The notes beneath the pieces are model-generated. The model was not told where the DNA came from. It saw only the letters and a program-made list of their open reading frames with translations, and did not search any database. Positions 23,791 to 32,054 of a DNA stretch of 64,000 bases are shown here, piece after piece; position 1 is the stretch's first letter; each line of letters starts with the position of its first letter. The stretch spans positions 620,001-684,000 of the forward strand of contig NZ_CP065377.1 of the NCBI RefSeq assembly GCF_019967995.1, read 5' to 3'. The position numbers were made by a program, and so were the translations under genes. Source of the stretch: Faecalibacterium prausnitzii (GTDB taxonomy: Bacteria; Bacillota; Clostridia; Oscillospirales; Ruminococcaceae).

Positions 23791-25896
23791 TCAGTCTTCG
23801 AGCTGCGGTGCAGAAGAAGGCTTCTGGATGAGGTTCGTCATGCTCCGGAGGCTGATGCCGATGGTGGACAGGTTGTGCAGCATGGCTGAAGCGGCAGGCT
23901 GCAGGATGCCCAGAGCCCCCAGCGCGATGAGGGTGGAGTTGAAGCTGAGCACGAAGCGGTAGTTCGAGCTGACGCGGTGCTGCAGCGCATTGGCGATGGT
24001 CTTGAGGGTGACCAGCTCTTCCAGGCTGTCGGCCTTGATGGTGACATCCGCGATCTCGCGGGCGATGGCAGCGCCGGAGTTGATGGCGATGCCGATGTCC
24101 GCAGCCGAAAGGGCGGGGGAGTCGTTGATGCCGTCGCCGATCATGACGACGGTGTGGCCCTCAGCTTTGGCCTTCTGGACGAAGTTGGCCTTGTCTTCGG
24201 GCAGGACTTCCGCGAAGAACTGGTCCACGCCCACCTGCCGGGCAATGGCCTCGGCGGTGCGGTAGCTGTCGCCGGTCATCATCACGGCGTTCCGGATGCC
24301 CAGCTTGTGCAGCTGGCGCAGCACGGAAGCGGCTTCGGGGCGGAGGGGGTCTGCGATGCAGATGACGCCCACCAGCTGGCCGGAAGCGGCCATGTACAGG
24401 TGCGAATACTCGGCGGGCATCTGGTCGAACTTTTCCTGCTCGTCAGCGGGAACGATGCAGTGCTCGTCCTCAAAGACGAAATGGTAGCTGCCGATGACCA
24501 CCCGCTCGCCGCCGACCCGGCTGGCAATGCCGTGGGCCACGATGTATTCCACTTCGGAGTGCATCTCTTCGTGGGCCAGACCCTGCTCTCTGGCGGCGCG
24601 GACCACCGCGTTGGCCATGGAGTGGGGGAAATGCTCTTCCAGACAGGCGGCCAGACGGAGCACATCGTCCTTCTCGCTGTTGCTGAAGGGGATGATGTCC
24701 ACCACCTGCGGGGTGGCGCGGGTCAGGGTGCCGGTCTTATCGAAGACGATGGTGTCGGCCTTGGCCAGCGCTTCCAGATACTTGCCGCCCTTGACCGTGA
24801 TGTGGGCTGTGCCGCACTCCCGCATGGCGGAGAGGACCGCCAGCGGCATCGAGAGCTTGAGCGCACAGGAGAAGTCCACCATCAGGATGGAGATGGCGCG
24901 GGTGACGTTGCGGGTGAGCGCATAGGTGACGACCGTGCCGGCCAGACACCAGGGCACCAGCTTGTCGGCCAGCTCCAGTGCGCGGTTCTCGGTGCTGGAT
25001 TTGAGCTTTTCGGATTCCTCGATCATGGCCACGATCTTGTCGTAGCGGTTGGCGCCGCCTGCGGCCTTGGCGAGGAAGACGCATTCGCCCTCCTCCACGA
25101 CGGTGCCTGCATAAACGGTGGCACCTTTTGCCTTGCGCACCGGCATGGATTCGCCGGTCAGAGCGGCCTGGTTGACCATGGCCTCGCCTTCGATGACGGT
25201 GCCGTCCAGCGGCACCATGTTGCCGGAGCGGACCACGATCTCATCGCCGGGCTGAACTTTGGTCAGGGGCAGGAGCACCTCGGTGCCCTGACTGCGCACC
25301 CAGACTTTGTCCACATTCAGAGCCATGCTGCGGGCCAGGTCGTCCAGACTCTTCTTGCGGGTCCACTCTTCCAGCAGAGAACCAAGGTTCAGCAGGAACA
25401 TGACGGAACCGGCGGTGCTGAAGTCGCCGCGCAGGACGGAAACGCCGATGCTCAGAGCGTCCAGCACCTCGACTTCCAGCCTGCGGCGGAGCAGACACCG
25501 GACCCCTTTCCAGACAAAAGCGATGGAGCGCCAGACTGTGTAGGCGGCGCGGATGGGTGCGGGCAGGAACAGCTTGCGGAAGAAGTGGCCCGCCACGAGG
25601 TCGCACATCTTCTCCTGATACTCCTGATTGAGCTTCCGGCTGTCGGCGGTGGTGACAAGGGCGTCCAGCTCCGGCTGGTCGAATTTGTAGCGGCTCAGCG
25701 CCTGGACTGCATCGGCGCGTCTGCCGCGGTAATACAGGACCACATCGCCGGTCCGCTCGTAGACGGTGGCCTTCTCGATGGCATCGTGGTGGTTGAGATA
25801 GGCTTCCAGCACATCGGCGCGGTGCAGGGTCATCCGCACATTGCAGACATGCACGCGCATCCGGCCCCGGCCCTCATGTAAAATGGTGCATTTCAT
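23791..25896 (-). CDS. Heavy-metal P1B-type ATPase (SCALK motif)
   Basis: 701 residues. P-type ATPase motifs: TGES (247-250), the phosphorylation site DKTGT (386-390), HP-like HFPHSMANA and the hinge GDGINDSPAL. The metal-site helix reads DFSCALK (341-347) instead of CPC, the pattern I associate with the P1B-6 subgroup. The N-terminal 70 residues fold like an HMA domain but lack CxxC and are arginine-rich (GRGRMRVHV). It pumps a metal ion, possibly iron, across or into a membrane compartment. The DUF6110-like gene is upstream in the same operon, which resembles ferrosome (fez) loci. Metal identity is inferred. Confidence 0.85.
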   Translation of the reverse strand: MKCTILHEGRGRMRVHVCNVRMTLHRADVLEAYLNHHDAIEKATVYERTGDVVLYYRGRRADAVQALSRYKFDQPELDALVTTADSRKLNQEYQEKMCDLVAGHFFRKLFLPAPIRAAYTVWRSIAFVWKGVRCLLRRRLEVEVLDALSIGVSVLRGDFSTAGSVMFLLNLGSLLEEWTRKKSLDDLARSMALNVDKVWVRSQGTEVLLPLTKVQPGDEIVVRSGNMVPLDGTVIEGEAMVNQAALTGESMPVRKAKGATVYAGTVVEEGECVFLAKAAGGANRYDKIVAMIEESEKLKSSTENRALELADKLVPWCLAGTVVTYALTRNVTRAISILMVDFSCALKLSMPLAVLSAMRECGTAHITVKGGKYLEALAKADTIVFDKTGTLTRATPQVVDIIPFSNSEKDDVLRLAACLEEHFPHSMANAVVRAAREQGLAHEEMHSEVEYIVAHGIASRVGGERVVIGSYHFVFEDEHCIVPADEQEKFDQMPAEYSHLYMAASGQLVGVICIADPLRPEAASVLRQLHKLGIRNAVMMTGDSYRTAEAIARQVGVDQFFAEVLPEDKANFVQKAKAEGHTVVMIGDGINDSPALSAADIGIAINSGAAIAREIADVTIKADSLEELVTLKTIANALQHRVSSNYRFVLSFNSTLIALGALGILQPAASAMLHNLSTIGISLRSMTNLIQKPSSAPQLED

Positions 25897-25957
25897 GGTT
25901 ACGTTATACCTTCCTCAATAGAAAGAGCCGCCCGCAGGCGGCTCAAGCGCTCAAAAA

Positions 25958-26245
25958 TTATTCAGCGTCCTCGGCGGCAGCAGCCTCTGCGGCTTCGTCC
26001 TCGATGACGGCGGCCTCTGCCTTGGCGGCGCGGGCCTCGTTGATGGCCTTTGCGTCGGCCAGGATGTCACCGGCCTGCTCCTGGACCTTGTTGACGGTCT
26101 CCATGGTGGAGTCCTTCATGCGCAGGACGGCTGCGGTGGTCTGGGTGTAGACCTTTTTGGCATCGCTGCTGGACAGGATCTTGAAGCCTGCCGAACCAAA
26201 CACAACGCCGCCGACGAACAGTGCGATCTTTTTCACATCTACCAT
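25958..26245 (-). CDS. DUF6110-like small membrane protein
   Basis: 95 residues. The N-terminal hydrophobic glycine-rich segment (KIALFVGGVVFGSAGFKIL) has small-residue packing. A helical stretch with SSSDAKKVYTQTTAAVLRMKD follows, then an alanine/glutamate-rich acidic tail. I choose the ATG at 26245, eight bases after GGTAGG; an ATG at 26269 is possible. It matches small proteins usually found next to P1B-type ATPases in gut Firmicutes. It may be a structural or scaffold partner of the pump. A hairpin at 25925-25944 lies between the two genes. Confidence 0.72.
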   Translation of the reverse strand: MVDVKKIALFVGGVVFGSAGFKILSSSDAKKVYTQTTAAVLRMKDSTMETVNKVQEQAGDILADAKAINEARAAKAEAAVIEDEAAEAAAAEDAE

Positions 26246-26326
26246 AATCGTTTTCCTACCTTTATTCATGTTATTGCAAGCCCCGGATGGGGCGAAAAAC
26301 CGAACAGCCTTGCTGTTTCTGCGGAT

Positions 26327-26354
26327 ATTGTAGCACGGATTTTGGAATTTTCAA
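26327..26354 (-). promoter_or_regulatory. Promoter of the DUF6110/ATPase operon
   Basis: On the minus strand, TTGAAA, 16 bp, TACAAT. The palindromic GGTTAG operator seen at pflB is not present here. Confidence 0.55.
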
Positions 26355-26437
26355 GGGATTTTCAAAATGTTAATCTATATAAACTTTTTACGTACCGTAG
26401 TTTGAAATGCCTATCCCTAGGTGGATTTTCCGCCGGA

Positions 26438-26593
26438 CTACAGTTTGTAATCAAAAACAAACCGGCAAGCGCCGCTCAGCTGCCCCAGAAGCAAAAAGGC
26501 CCCGGCTCCGCCAAGGGCCGCAAAGGGCCGGAAGCGGGGCAGGGCCAGCATCAGGCAGTAGGTGAAAGCAAACAGGATCAGAGCAAGCGTCAT
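26438..26593 (-). pseudogene. Truncated permease gene after kdpE
   Basis: The ATG at 26593 overlaps the kdpE stop (ATGA) and opens a 51-residue frame. It is strongly hydrophobic (LALILFAFTYCLMLALP, then GGAGAFLLLGQLSG) and stops at TAG after DYKL. This looks like the first two helices of an ion-transporter (ArsB/citrate-permease type) protein, with the remaining 350 or more residues missing. No continuation is visible in other frames downstream. The family guess comes from memory of similar N-termini. Confidence 0.45.
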
Positions 26594-27327
26594 GCGTTCT
26601 CCTCGTGGTCGGCGGGGGCGTCCGGGCCGTCGTGGTCGGCATCGATCATCCGGTAGCCCACGCCGAGTTCGTTCATGATGTAGTTGTTGTGGCCGGGGCG
26701 GCTGCCCAGCTTGCGGCGGATGTTGGCCATGTTGACCTGCAGCTTTTTGGTGCTGCCGCAGTCGGTATCGCCCCAGATGGCCCGGACGATGGCGGGGTAG
26801 GTCATCACCCGGCCCGCATGTTCGGAGAGGAAGGCCACGATGTTGTATTCGGTCTGGGTCAGCTTGATCTCCTCCCCGCCCACATAGACCTTGCGCCGCT
26901 CGTACTGGATGAGCAGGTCCTGCGCCTGAAAGACGCCGGTGGGGTTGGAGCTGAAGCGGTTGAGCCGCAGTGCGGCCCGCACCCGCGCCAGCAGCTCGCC
27001 GGTGCTGAAGGGTTTGGTGATGTAGTCGTTCGCGCCAAGGTCCAGCGCTTCGATCTTGTCTGCCTCGGTGGTGCGGGCCGACAGCACGATGATGGGCGTC
27101 ATGAACTTCTGGCGCACATAGTGGATGAGCTCGCGGCCGTCGCGGTCGGGCAGGCCCAGGTCCAGGATGATGAGGTCGGGCAGATAGGAGGTGAAGATGG
27201 ATTTGCCCAGCTCACAGGTGGGGGCTACATAGGTCTTGTAGCCGTTGGTGTCCAGCAGGGTATAGATGAAGCTGCAGATGGTGGGTTCGTCTTCAACGAT
27301 GAGGATCTTGAATTTGTTGTTGCTCAT
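26590..27327 (-). CDS. kdpE: Response regulator, KdpE/OmpR type
   Basis: 245 residues. Receiver domain at 1-120 with phospho-acceptor Asp56 (LIILDLGLPDRDG) and ITKPFSTGEL. Winged-helix DNA-binding domain at about 135-230 (KLTQTEYNIVAFLSEHAGRVM). It is paired with the histidine kinase ending two bases upstream. The partner's DUF4118-like membrane region points to the Kdp class. There are no kdpFABC genes nearby, so the target may be the gene that is now truncated downstream or loci elsewhere. ATG at 27327 follows the kinase stop directly. Confidence 0.85.
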   Translation of the reverse strand: MSNNKFKILIVEDEPTICSFIYTLLDTNGYKTYVAPTCELGKSIFTSYLPDLIILDLGLPDRDGRELIHYVRQKFMTPIIVLSARTTEADKIEALDLGANDYITKPFSTGELLARVRAALRLNRFSSNPTGVFQAQDLLIQYERRKVYVGGEEIKLTQTEYNIVAFLSEHAGRVMTYPAIVRAIWGDTDCGSTKKLQVNMANIRRKLGSRPGHNNYIMNELGVGYRMIDADHDGPDAPADHEENA

Positions 27328-27328
27328 T

Positions 27329-28408
27329 TCAGATGTTTTCCTCCAGATCAGTGGATTCGTCCGTGGATTCGGTCTCCAGCCAGAAGCGGATGGTGGTGCC
27401 TTCGCCGGGGCGGCTCTCGGCCTTGATCTCGCCGCCGTGGGCCTTGACGATGGCCGCGCACACCGCAAGGCCGATGCCCATGCCGTGCTTGCCGGGGCTG
27501 GCCGTGTCGTCGGCGGGCAGCATCCGGGTGAACAGCCCTTTCAGCCGCTCTTTGGGGATGCCGCAGCCGTCATCCGAGACTTCAAAGATGGCGTGGTCGC
27601 CCAGCGTAAAGACCCGGAGGGTCAGCCTGGTCATTCCCTCGGCGTGGAGCACGGCGTTTTCCAGCAAGTTCATCAGCACCTGCGAGATGAGCATCGAGTC
27701 CATCGGGATGACCACGAAGCTGTCGGGCAGGTCTACCGTGACGTTCACGTCCGGGTAGTGCTTCTGGAACCGCACCAGCACGGTGTCGATCAGCTCTTCC
27801 AGCACGGTGGGGGTCTTCTGCACCGAGACGGTGCCGGTGTCGAACCGGGTGACCGACAGCAGGTTCTCCACCATCCGGTTGAGCCACTGGGCGTCCGAAC
27901 AGACTTCGCCGAGAAGTTTTAATTTCTGCTCTTTGGCCAGCGAGTCATAATTTTCAATGACCGTGGAGCAGGCACCGTAGATGGAGGTGAGGGGCGTGCG
28001 CAGGTCGTGGGAGACCGCGCGCAGAAGGTTGGCGCGCATCTTCTCGGTCTCGCTCTCCATCCGGAGCTGCTCCTGCAGCTTGATGCGGGTGGTAAGGGTG
28101 CTGGTCATGATGGAGACGACCAGCATCACCAGCGCGGAGAACAGGTTCTCCGGCAGGGTGAAGTTGAAGGCAAAGTAGGGCGAGCGAAAGGCAAAGTTGA
28201 CCGCCAGCACACACAGCAGCGAGGCGGCCAGACCCCACAGATAACCATCGGTATACATCGAGATGAGAAAGACGGCCAGCACGAAGACCATGGAGGCTAC
28301 GCCGTCGATCCGTCCGCTGAGCACCTGGATGCCGGACACCACCAGAAAGGCCGACGTGATGCCGGACAGCATCACCAGTGCATCGTGCCTGCGGGTGGAA
28401 GATCTCAT
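27329..28408 (-). CDS. KdpD-type sensor kinase lacking the N-terminal KdpD/USP domains
   Basis: 359 residues. Four membrane helices lie in the first 105 residues (DUF4118-like). Then HisKA with His134 (AVSHDLRTPLTS), and HATPase motifs N-box (LMNLLENAVLHA), DDGCGIP and HGMGIGLAVC. Full-length KdpD has about 900 residues with cytoplasmic KdpD and universal-stress domains in front. Both are absent here and the start has a good ribosome-binding site (GAAAGGAGACATTTCT), so this is a natural short form. The signal is unknown. It is divergent from the threonine aldolase gene. Confidence 0.85.
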   Translation of the reverse strand: MRSSTRRHDALVMLSGITSAFLVVSGIQVLSGRIDGVASMVFVLAVFLISMYTDGYLWGLAASLLCVLAVNFAFRSPYFAFNFTLPENLFSALVMLVVSIMTSTLTTRIKLQEQLRMESETEKMRANLLRAVSHDLRTPLTSIYGACSTVIENYDSLAKEQKLKLLGEVCSDAQWLNRMVENLLSVTRFDTGTVSVQKTPTVLEELIDTVLVRFQKHYPDVNVTVDLPDSFVVIPMDSMLISQVLMNLLENAVLHAEGMTRLTLRVFTLGDHAIFEVSDDGCGIPKERLKGLFTRMLPADDTASPGKHGMGIGLAVCAAIVKAHGGEIKAESRPGEGTTIRFWLETESTDESTDLEENI

Positions 28409-28573
28409 AGAAATGTCTCCTTTCGGATGGATATTCGTTCGGTGTTCAAAGTATACCACACCGGCGGCTAAGAAACAGCAAAGGAGTCGGGAACAGGTGC
28501 CGAATGCCGCAGAGCCTGCCCCGATCATAGCACAAAAAGCGGAACGGTGCGAGCGCGGGCCGGGTTTTGCTGT

Positions 28574-28602
28574 TTGACATTTCCGCTGCAAAAGCATATC
28601 AT
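28574..28602 (+). promoter_or_regulatory. Promoter of the threonine aldolase gene
   Basis: TTGACA (28574-28579), 17 bp, TATCAT (28597-28602), 35 bp before the start codon. Confidence 0.7.
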
Positions 28603-28636
28603 AAAGGTACCTATTATAGAGAGGATGCAGAACACG

Positions 28637-29659
28637 ATGTTTTACTTTGAGAACGACTACTGCGAGGGAGCCCATCCGGCCATCCTGCAAAAGCTGATGG
28701 AGACCAACTTTGAAAAGGTGTCCGGCTATGGCACCGACCCCTACTGTGCCAGCGCGAGGGAGAAGATCCGCGCCGCCTGTGCCTGCCCGGAAGCGGATGT
28801 GACCTTCATCTCCGGCGGCACCCAGACCAATGCCATCGTCATCGCGTCGATGCTGCACCGGTGGGAAGGGGTCGTGGCAGCTTCCACGGGCCATGTCAAC
28901 GGCCACGAGGCCGGGGCCATCGAGTACACCGGCCACAAGGTGCTGGGCCTGCCCCACAAGAACGGCAAGCTGAACGCTGCCGACGTCCGCGACTTCTGCG
29001 CCACCTTCTACGCAGACGGCAACCACGACCACATGGTCTTCCCCGGCATGGTGTACATCTCCCACCCCACCGAGTACGGCACCCTTTACACCAAAGCCGA
29101 GCTGCAGGCGCTGCACGACGTCTGCCAGATGTACCACATGCCCCTCTTTGTGGACGGTGCCCGCCTGGGCTACGGTCTGGCGGCGGAGGGTACGGACGTC
29201 ACCCTGCCCGACCTGGCCCGGCTGGCGGATGTCTTCTACGTCGGCGGCACCAAGGTGGGCGCCCTCTGCGGCGAGGCCGTCGTCTTCCCCCATGGGGCAC
29301 CGGCACATTTCATGACCATGGTGAAACAGCAGGGCGCTCTGCTGGCAAAGGGCCGCCTGCTGGGGCTTCAGTTCGATGTCCTCTTCACGGATGACCTGTA
29401 CCAGACCATCAGCCGGAACGCCATCGCCACGGCCAACGCCCTGAAGCAGGGGTTGGCCGCTAAGGGCTACCGCTTCTTCCTGGATTCGCCCACCAACCAG
29501 ATCTTCATCGTTTTCTCCAACGAGCAGCTGGCGGCGCTGGAGGGCAAGGCCAAATTCGGCTTCTGGGAGAAGTTCGATGACACCCATACCGTCATGCGCA
29601 TCGCCACCAGCTGGGCCACCCGGATGGAGGAGATCGACGGCCTGCTGGCCCTGCTGTAA
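28637..29659 (+). CDS. ltaE: Low-specificity L-threonine aldolase
   Basis: 340 residues, PLP fold type I. The PLP lysine is Lys206 in FYVGGTKVGALCGE, the aspartate is Asp173 in FVDGARLGYG, and the cofactor loop is FISGGTQTNAI (57-67). It cleaves L-threonine or L-allo-threonine to glycine and acetaldehyde; related beta-eliminating lyases are possible. The start at 28637 is about 12 bases after GAGAGG; ATG at 28625 abuts that site and is less likely. Cytosolic and monocistronic by the look of its flanks. Confidence 0.88.
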   Translation: MFYFENDYCEGAHPAILQKLMETNFEKVSGYGTDPYCASAREKIRAACACPEADVTFISGGTQTNAIVIASMLHRWEGVVAASTGHVNGHEAGAIEYTGHKVLGLPHKNGKLNAADVRDFCATFYADGNHDHMVFPGMVYISHPTEYGTLYTKAELQALHDVCQMYHMPLFVDGARLGYGLAAEGTDVTLPDLARLADVFYVGGTKVGALCGEAVVFPHGAPAHFMTMVKQQGALLAKGRLLGLQFDVLFTDDLYQTISRNAIATANALKQGLAAKGYRFFLDSPTNQIFIVFSNEQLAALEGKAKFGFWEKFDDTHTVMRIATSWATRMEEIDGLLALL

Positions 29660-29698
29660 GTGTCAAACATCGGTCCGTCTCTTTGTGCAGGATGCGGA

Positions 29699-29727
29699 TT
29701 GCAATTTCCGGCACAGTATGATATCTT
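29699..29727 (+). promoter_or_regulatory. Promoter of the PTS IIA gene
   Basis: TTGCAA (29699-29704), 17 bp, TATCTT (29722-29727). Confidence 0.6.
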
Positions 29728-29777
29728 TATTCAGATGAAGGTCGCGCTGTGTGCAGCGCAGAAAGAAGGGTAATGAT

Positions 29778-30293
29778 ATGGGCTTTTTTGATAAGTTGTT
29801 CGGCGGCAAGAATGCAGCCGAGACGAAATTCAAGGGCGAAAAGAAGACGGTGATGATGCCGCTGGCAGGCAAGGTCATCCCGCTGGAGGAGCTGCCGGAC
29901 GAGACGTTCGCATCGGCCATTCTGGGCGGCGGCTGCGGCATCGAACCCACCGGGGATACCGTTTACGCACCGTTTGACGGCACCGTCACACAGGTGCCCG
30001 AAAGCCTGCACGCGGTGGGCCTGATGAGCGATGACGGCATCGAGCTGCTCATCCATGTGGGCATGGATACCGTGGAGATGAAGGGCAACGGCTTCACCTC
30101 TCTGACGAAGGAAGGCTCCAAGGTCAAGGCGGGCACCCCGCTGCTCAAGGTCGACCTCGACGCCATCCGCGCCGCCGGTCATCCCACGGCAACGGCCATC
30201 ATCGTGACCAACGGCGACGACCTGTCCGAAATGTCGGTCGTGGCCTCCGGCGACACCGCCATCGGTGTGCCGCTGCTCAAGTTCAAGGCATAA
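29778..30293 (+). CDS. crr: PTS glucose-type IIA protein
   Basis: 171 residues, a single EIIA-Glc domain with APFDGTV at 64-70, the auxiliary His79 (ESLHAVGL) and phospho-accepting His93 (LLIHVGMDTVEM). It accepts phosphate from HPr and donates it to a IIB domain. It stands alone, with no IIB or IIC partner in the neighbourhood, so it probably serves transporters encoded elsewhere. An N-terminal amphipathic segment (GFFDKLFGG) resembles the membrane-binding helix of E. coli Crr. ATG at 29778 follows GAAAGAAGGGTAATGAT. Confidence 0.9.
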   Translation: MGFFDKLFGGKNAAETKFKGEKKTVMMPLAGKVIPLEELPDETFASAILGGGCGIEPTGDTVYAPFDGTVTQVPESLHAVGLMSDDGIELLIHVGMDTVEMKGNGFTSLTKEGSKVKAGTPLLKVDLDAIRAAGHPTATAIIVTNGDDLSEMSVVASGDTAIGVPLLKFKA

Positions 30294-30300
30294 GTGTTCC

Positions 30301-30335
30301 CACCCGGAAGAGCTTCTTCCGGGTGTTTTTTTTTT
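30301..30335 (+). terminator. Terminator of the PTS IIA gene
   Basis: CACCCGGAAG pairs with CTTCCGGGTG, followed by ten T residues. Confidence 0.9.
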
Positions 30336-30397
30336 GCGGTCAGCGTCTTAAAAGTATGACTATTGAAAGAAAATACCGAATTTGGTCTGTTTTTTTC

Positions 30398-30426
30398 TTG
30401 AAGCGGGGAACGGCTTATGATAGGAT
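30398..30426 (+). promoter_or_regulatory. Promoter of the symporter gene
   Basis: TTGAAG (30398-30403), 17 bp, TAGGAT (30421-30426). Confidence 0.5.
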
Positions 30427-30480
30427 AGATAAAGTGCGGGCCTGGGCCCGGTATCACCAAGGATTGTGAGGAAAGGTATT

Positions 30481-31824
30481 ATGGAAACGAAAAAACCTGG
30501 TATGTCTTTAGCAAAACGAATGGCCATTTCGCTGGTCTGCGGCCTGGCGGCGGGCCTCGCCTTCATGTTCCTGCGCGAGAGCCTCATCTCCGGCGGGAAG
30601 AGTGAAATCTGGACCACGATCAACGAGCTCCTGTTCCAGGATATCACCGCAGAGGGCGCAGAGCGCTCCTTCGGCATCTTCTATATCATCGGCCAGCTCT
30701 TTATCAAGGCGCTGCAGCTGGTCATCATCCCGATGGTGTTCACCTCCATCGCGCTGGCCATCGGCAGCATTGCCGACACCCGCACCATGGGGCGCATCTC
30801 GGCCAAGACCCTGTTCTGGTTCCTGCTGTGCTCTTTCCTGGCTTTGCTGCTGGCCAGCAGCGTGGGCTACATCACCTTCTCGATGGGGCTGTTCAACACC
30901 CACATCGAGGGCCTGACCGAGGCCACCGGCTCCACCGGCTCCAACCCGCTGAACGTGGTGCTGAACATCATCCCCTCCAACATCATCACGGCCTTTGGCA
31001 GCAATGGTGCAGTCCTGAGCGCCGTCTTCCTGGCAGTGGCCACCGGCCTGAGCATGAATGCGCTGGGCGAGAGCCGCACCGCCACCCTGCGCCGGCTGCT
31101 GGGCGAGGTGAATGACGTGGTGGTCGTCTTCCTGAACTTCATCGTCAGCAAATTTGCTCCTTTTGCCGTCTTTGTGCTGCTCACCCGCACCTTTGCCATC
31201 TACGGCATCAACTACCTCAAGCCGGCACTGGTCTATGTGGTGGTCACGGTGATCCTGCTGCTGGTCTTCCTGGTGGTGGCCTACCCGCTGGTGATCGCTC
31301 TGGGTGCCAAGCTGAACCCCATCACCTTCATCCGCAAGATCGCCAATGTGGCTGTGTTCGGTTTCTCGACCTCGTCCAGCGCCGCCACCCTGCCCCTGAA
31401 CATCAAGGTCTGCGAGGAGGAGTTCGGCGTGGATGAGAGCATCGCCTCCTTCGTGCTGCCTCTGGGCATGACCATCAATATGGACGGCACCGCCATCATG
31501 CAGGTCATCGCCACCGTCTTCATCGCGGGCTGCGCCGGTTATACAGTCACTCCCGGCCAGCTGGTGGTCGTGGCCCTGCTGGCTCTGCTGGCCTCGGTGG
31601 GCACCCCGGCTGCTCCCGGTGCAGGTGCCGTCATCCTCTTCACCATCCTGTCCGGCGTGGGCTTCGTCAACGACGGCGCTCTGCTGGCCTACTCCCTCAT
31701 TCTGGCCATCAACCGTCCCATCGAGATGCTCGTCACCTCGCTGAACGTCGTCGGCGATGCCGTCGCCAGCATCTGTGTCGCCAGGAGCGAGGGCCTGCTG
31801 AAGGAAGAGGTCTACAACAAGTAA
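30481..31824 (+). CDS. Dicarboxylate/amino-acid:cation symporter (DAACS family)
   Basis: 447 residues, eight-helix glutamate-transporter fold. Diagnostic stretches: the serine-rich loop FGFSTSSSAATLPLN (first hairpin), the Na+-binding TM7 motif GMTINMDGTAIMQ, and GTPAAPGAGAVI in the second hairpin. It imports dicarboxylates, glutamate/aspartate or serine/threonine with Na+ or H+. The Ser-rich hairpin and the missing TM8 arginine signature leave the substrate open, and SstT-like serine/threonine transport is possible. ATG at 30481 follows GTGAGGAAAGGTATT. It is flanked by terminators and so monocistronic. Confidence 0.9.
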   Translation: METKKPGMSLAKRMAISLVCGLAAGLAFMFLRESLISGGKSEIWTTINELLFQDITAEGAERSFGIFYIIGQLFIKALQLVIIPMVFTSIALAIGSIADTRTMGRISAKTLFWFLLCSFLALLLASSVGYITFSMGLFNTHIEGLTEATGSTGSNPLNVVLNIIPSNIITAFGSNGAVLSAVFLAVATGLSMNALGESRTATLRRLLGEVNDVVVVFLNFIVSKFAPFAVFVLLTRTFAIYGINYLKPALVYVVVTVILLLVFLVVAYPLVIALGAKLNPITFIRKIANVAVFGFSTSSSAATLPLNIKVCEEEFGVDESIASFVLPLGMTINMDGTAIMQVIATVFIAGCAGYTVTPGQLVVVALLALLASVGTPAAPGAGAVILFTILSGVGFVNDGALLAYSLILAINRPIEMLVTSLNVVGDAVASICVARSEGLLKEEVYNK

Positions 31825-31860
31825 TGGGATGAGGCTGCGCCCCATCTGAAATCGAAAAAG

Positions 31861-31906
31861 GCTCCGTCCCCCTCGCTGCCTCAGCGAAACGGGACGGAGC
31901 TTTTCT
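31861..31906 (+). terminator. Terminator of the symporter gene
   Basis: GCTCCGTCCC (31861-31870) pairs with GGGACGGAGC (31891-31900), followed by TTTTCTTG. Confidence 0.85.
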
Positions 31907-32054
31907 TGTGTTTTGCCGAGAACAGCGTCCGTGGCAGCTCATTTCTTCAAAATTGAAATATTTTACGGTTTTATCACGAAATCGTCCTCATGGTCTGGCC
32001 GAAAAAATGGTATTATGGATGCAGACAAAAAATTTGAGAAAAGGAGAATTTCCC

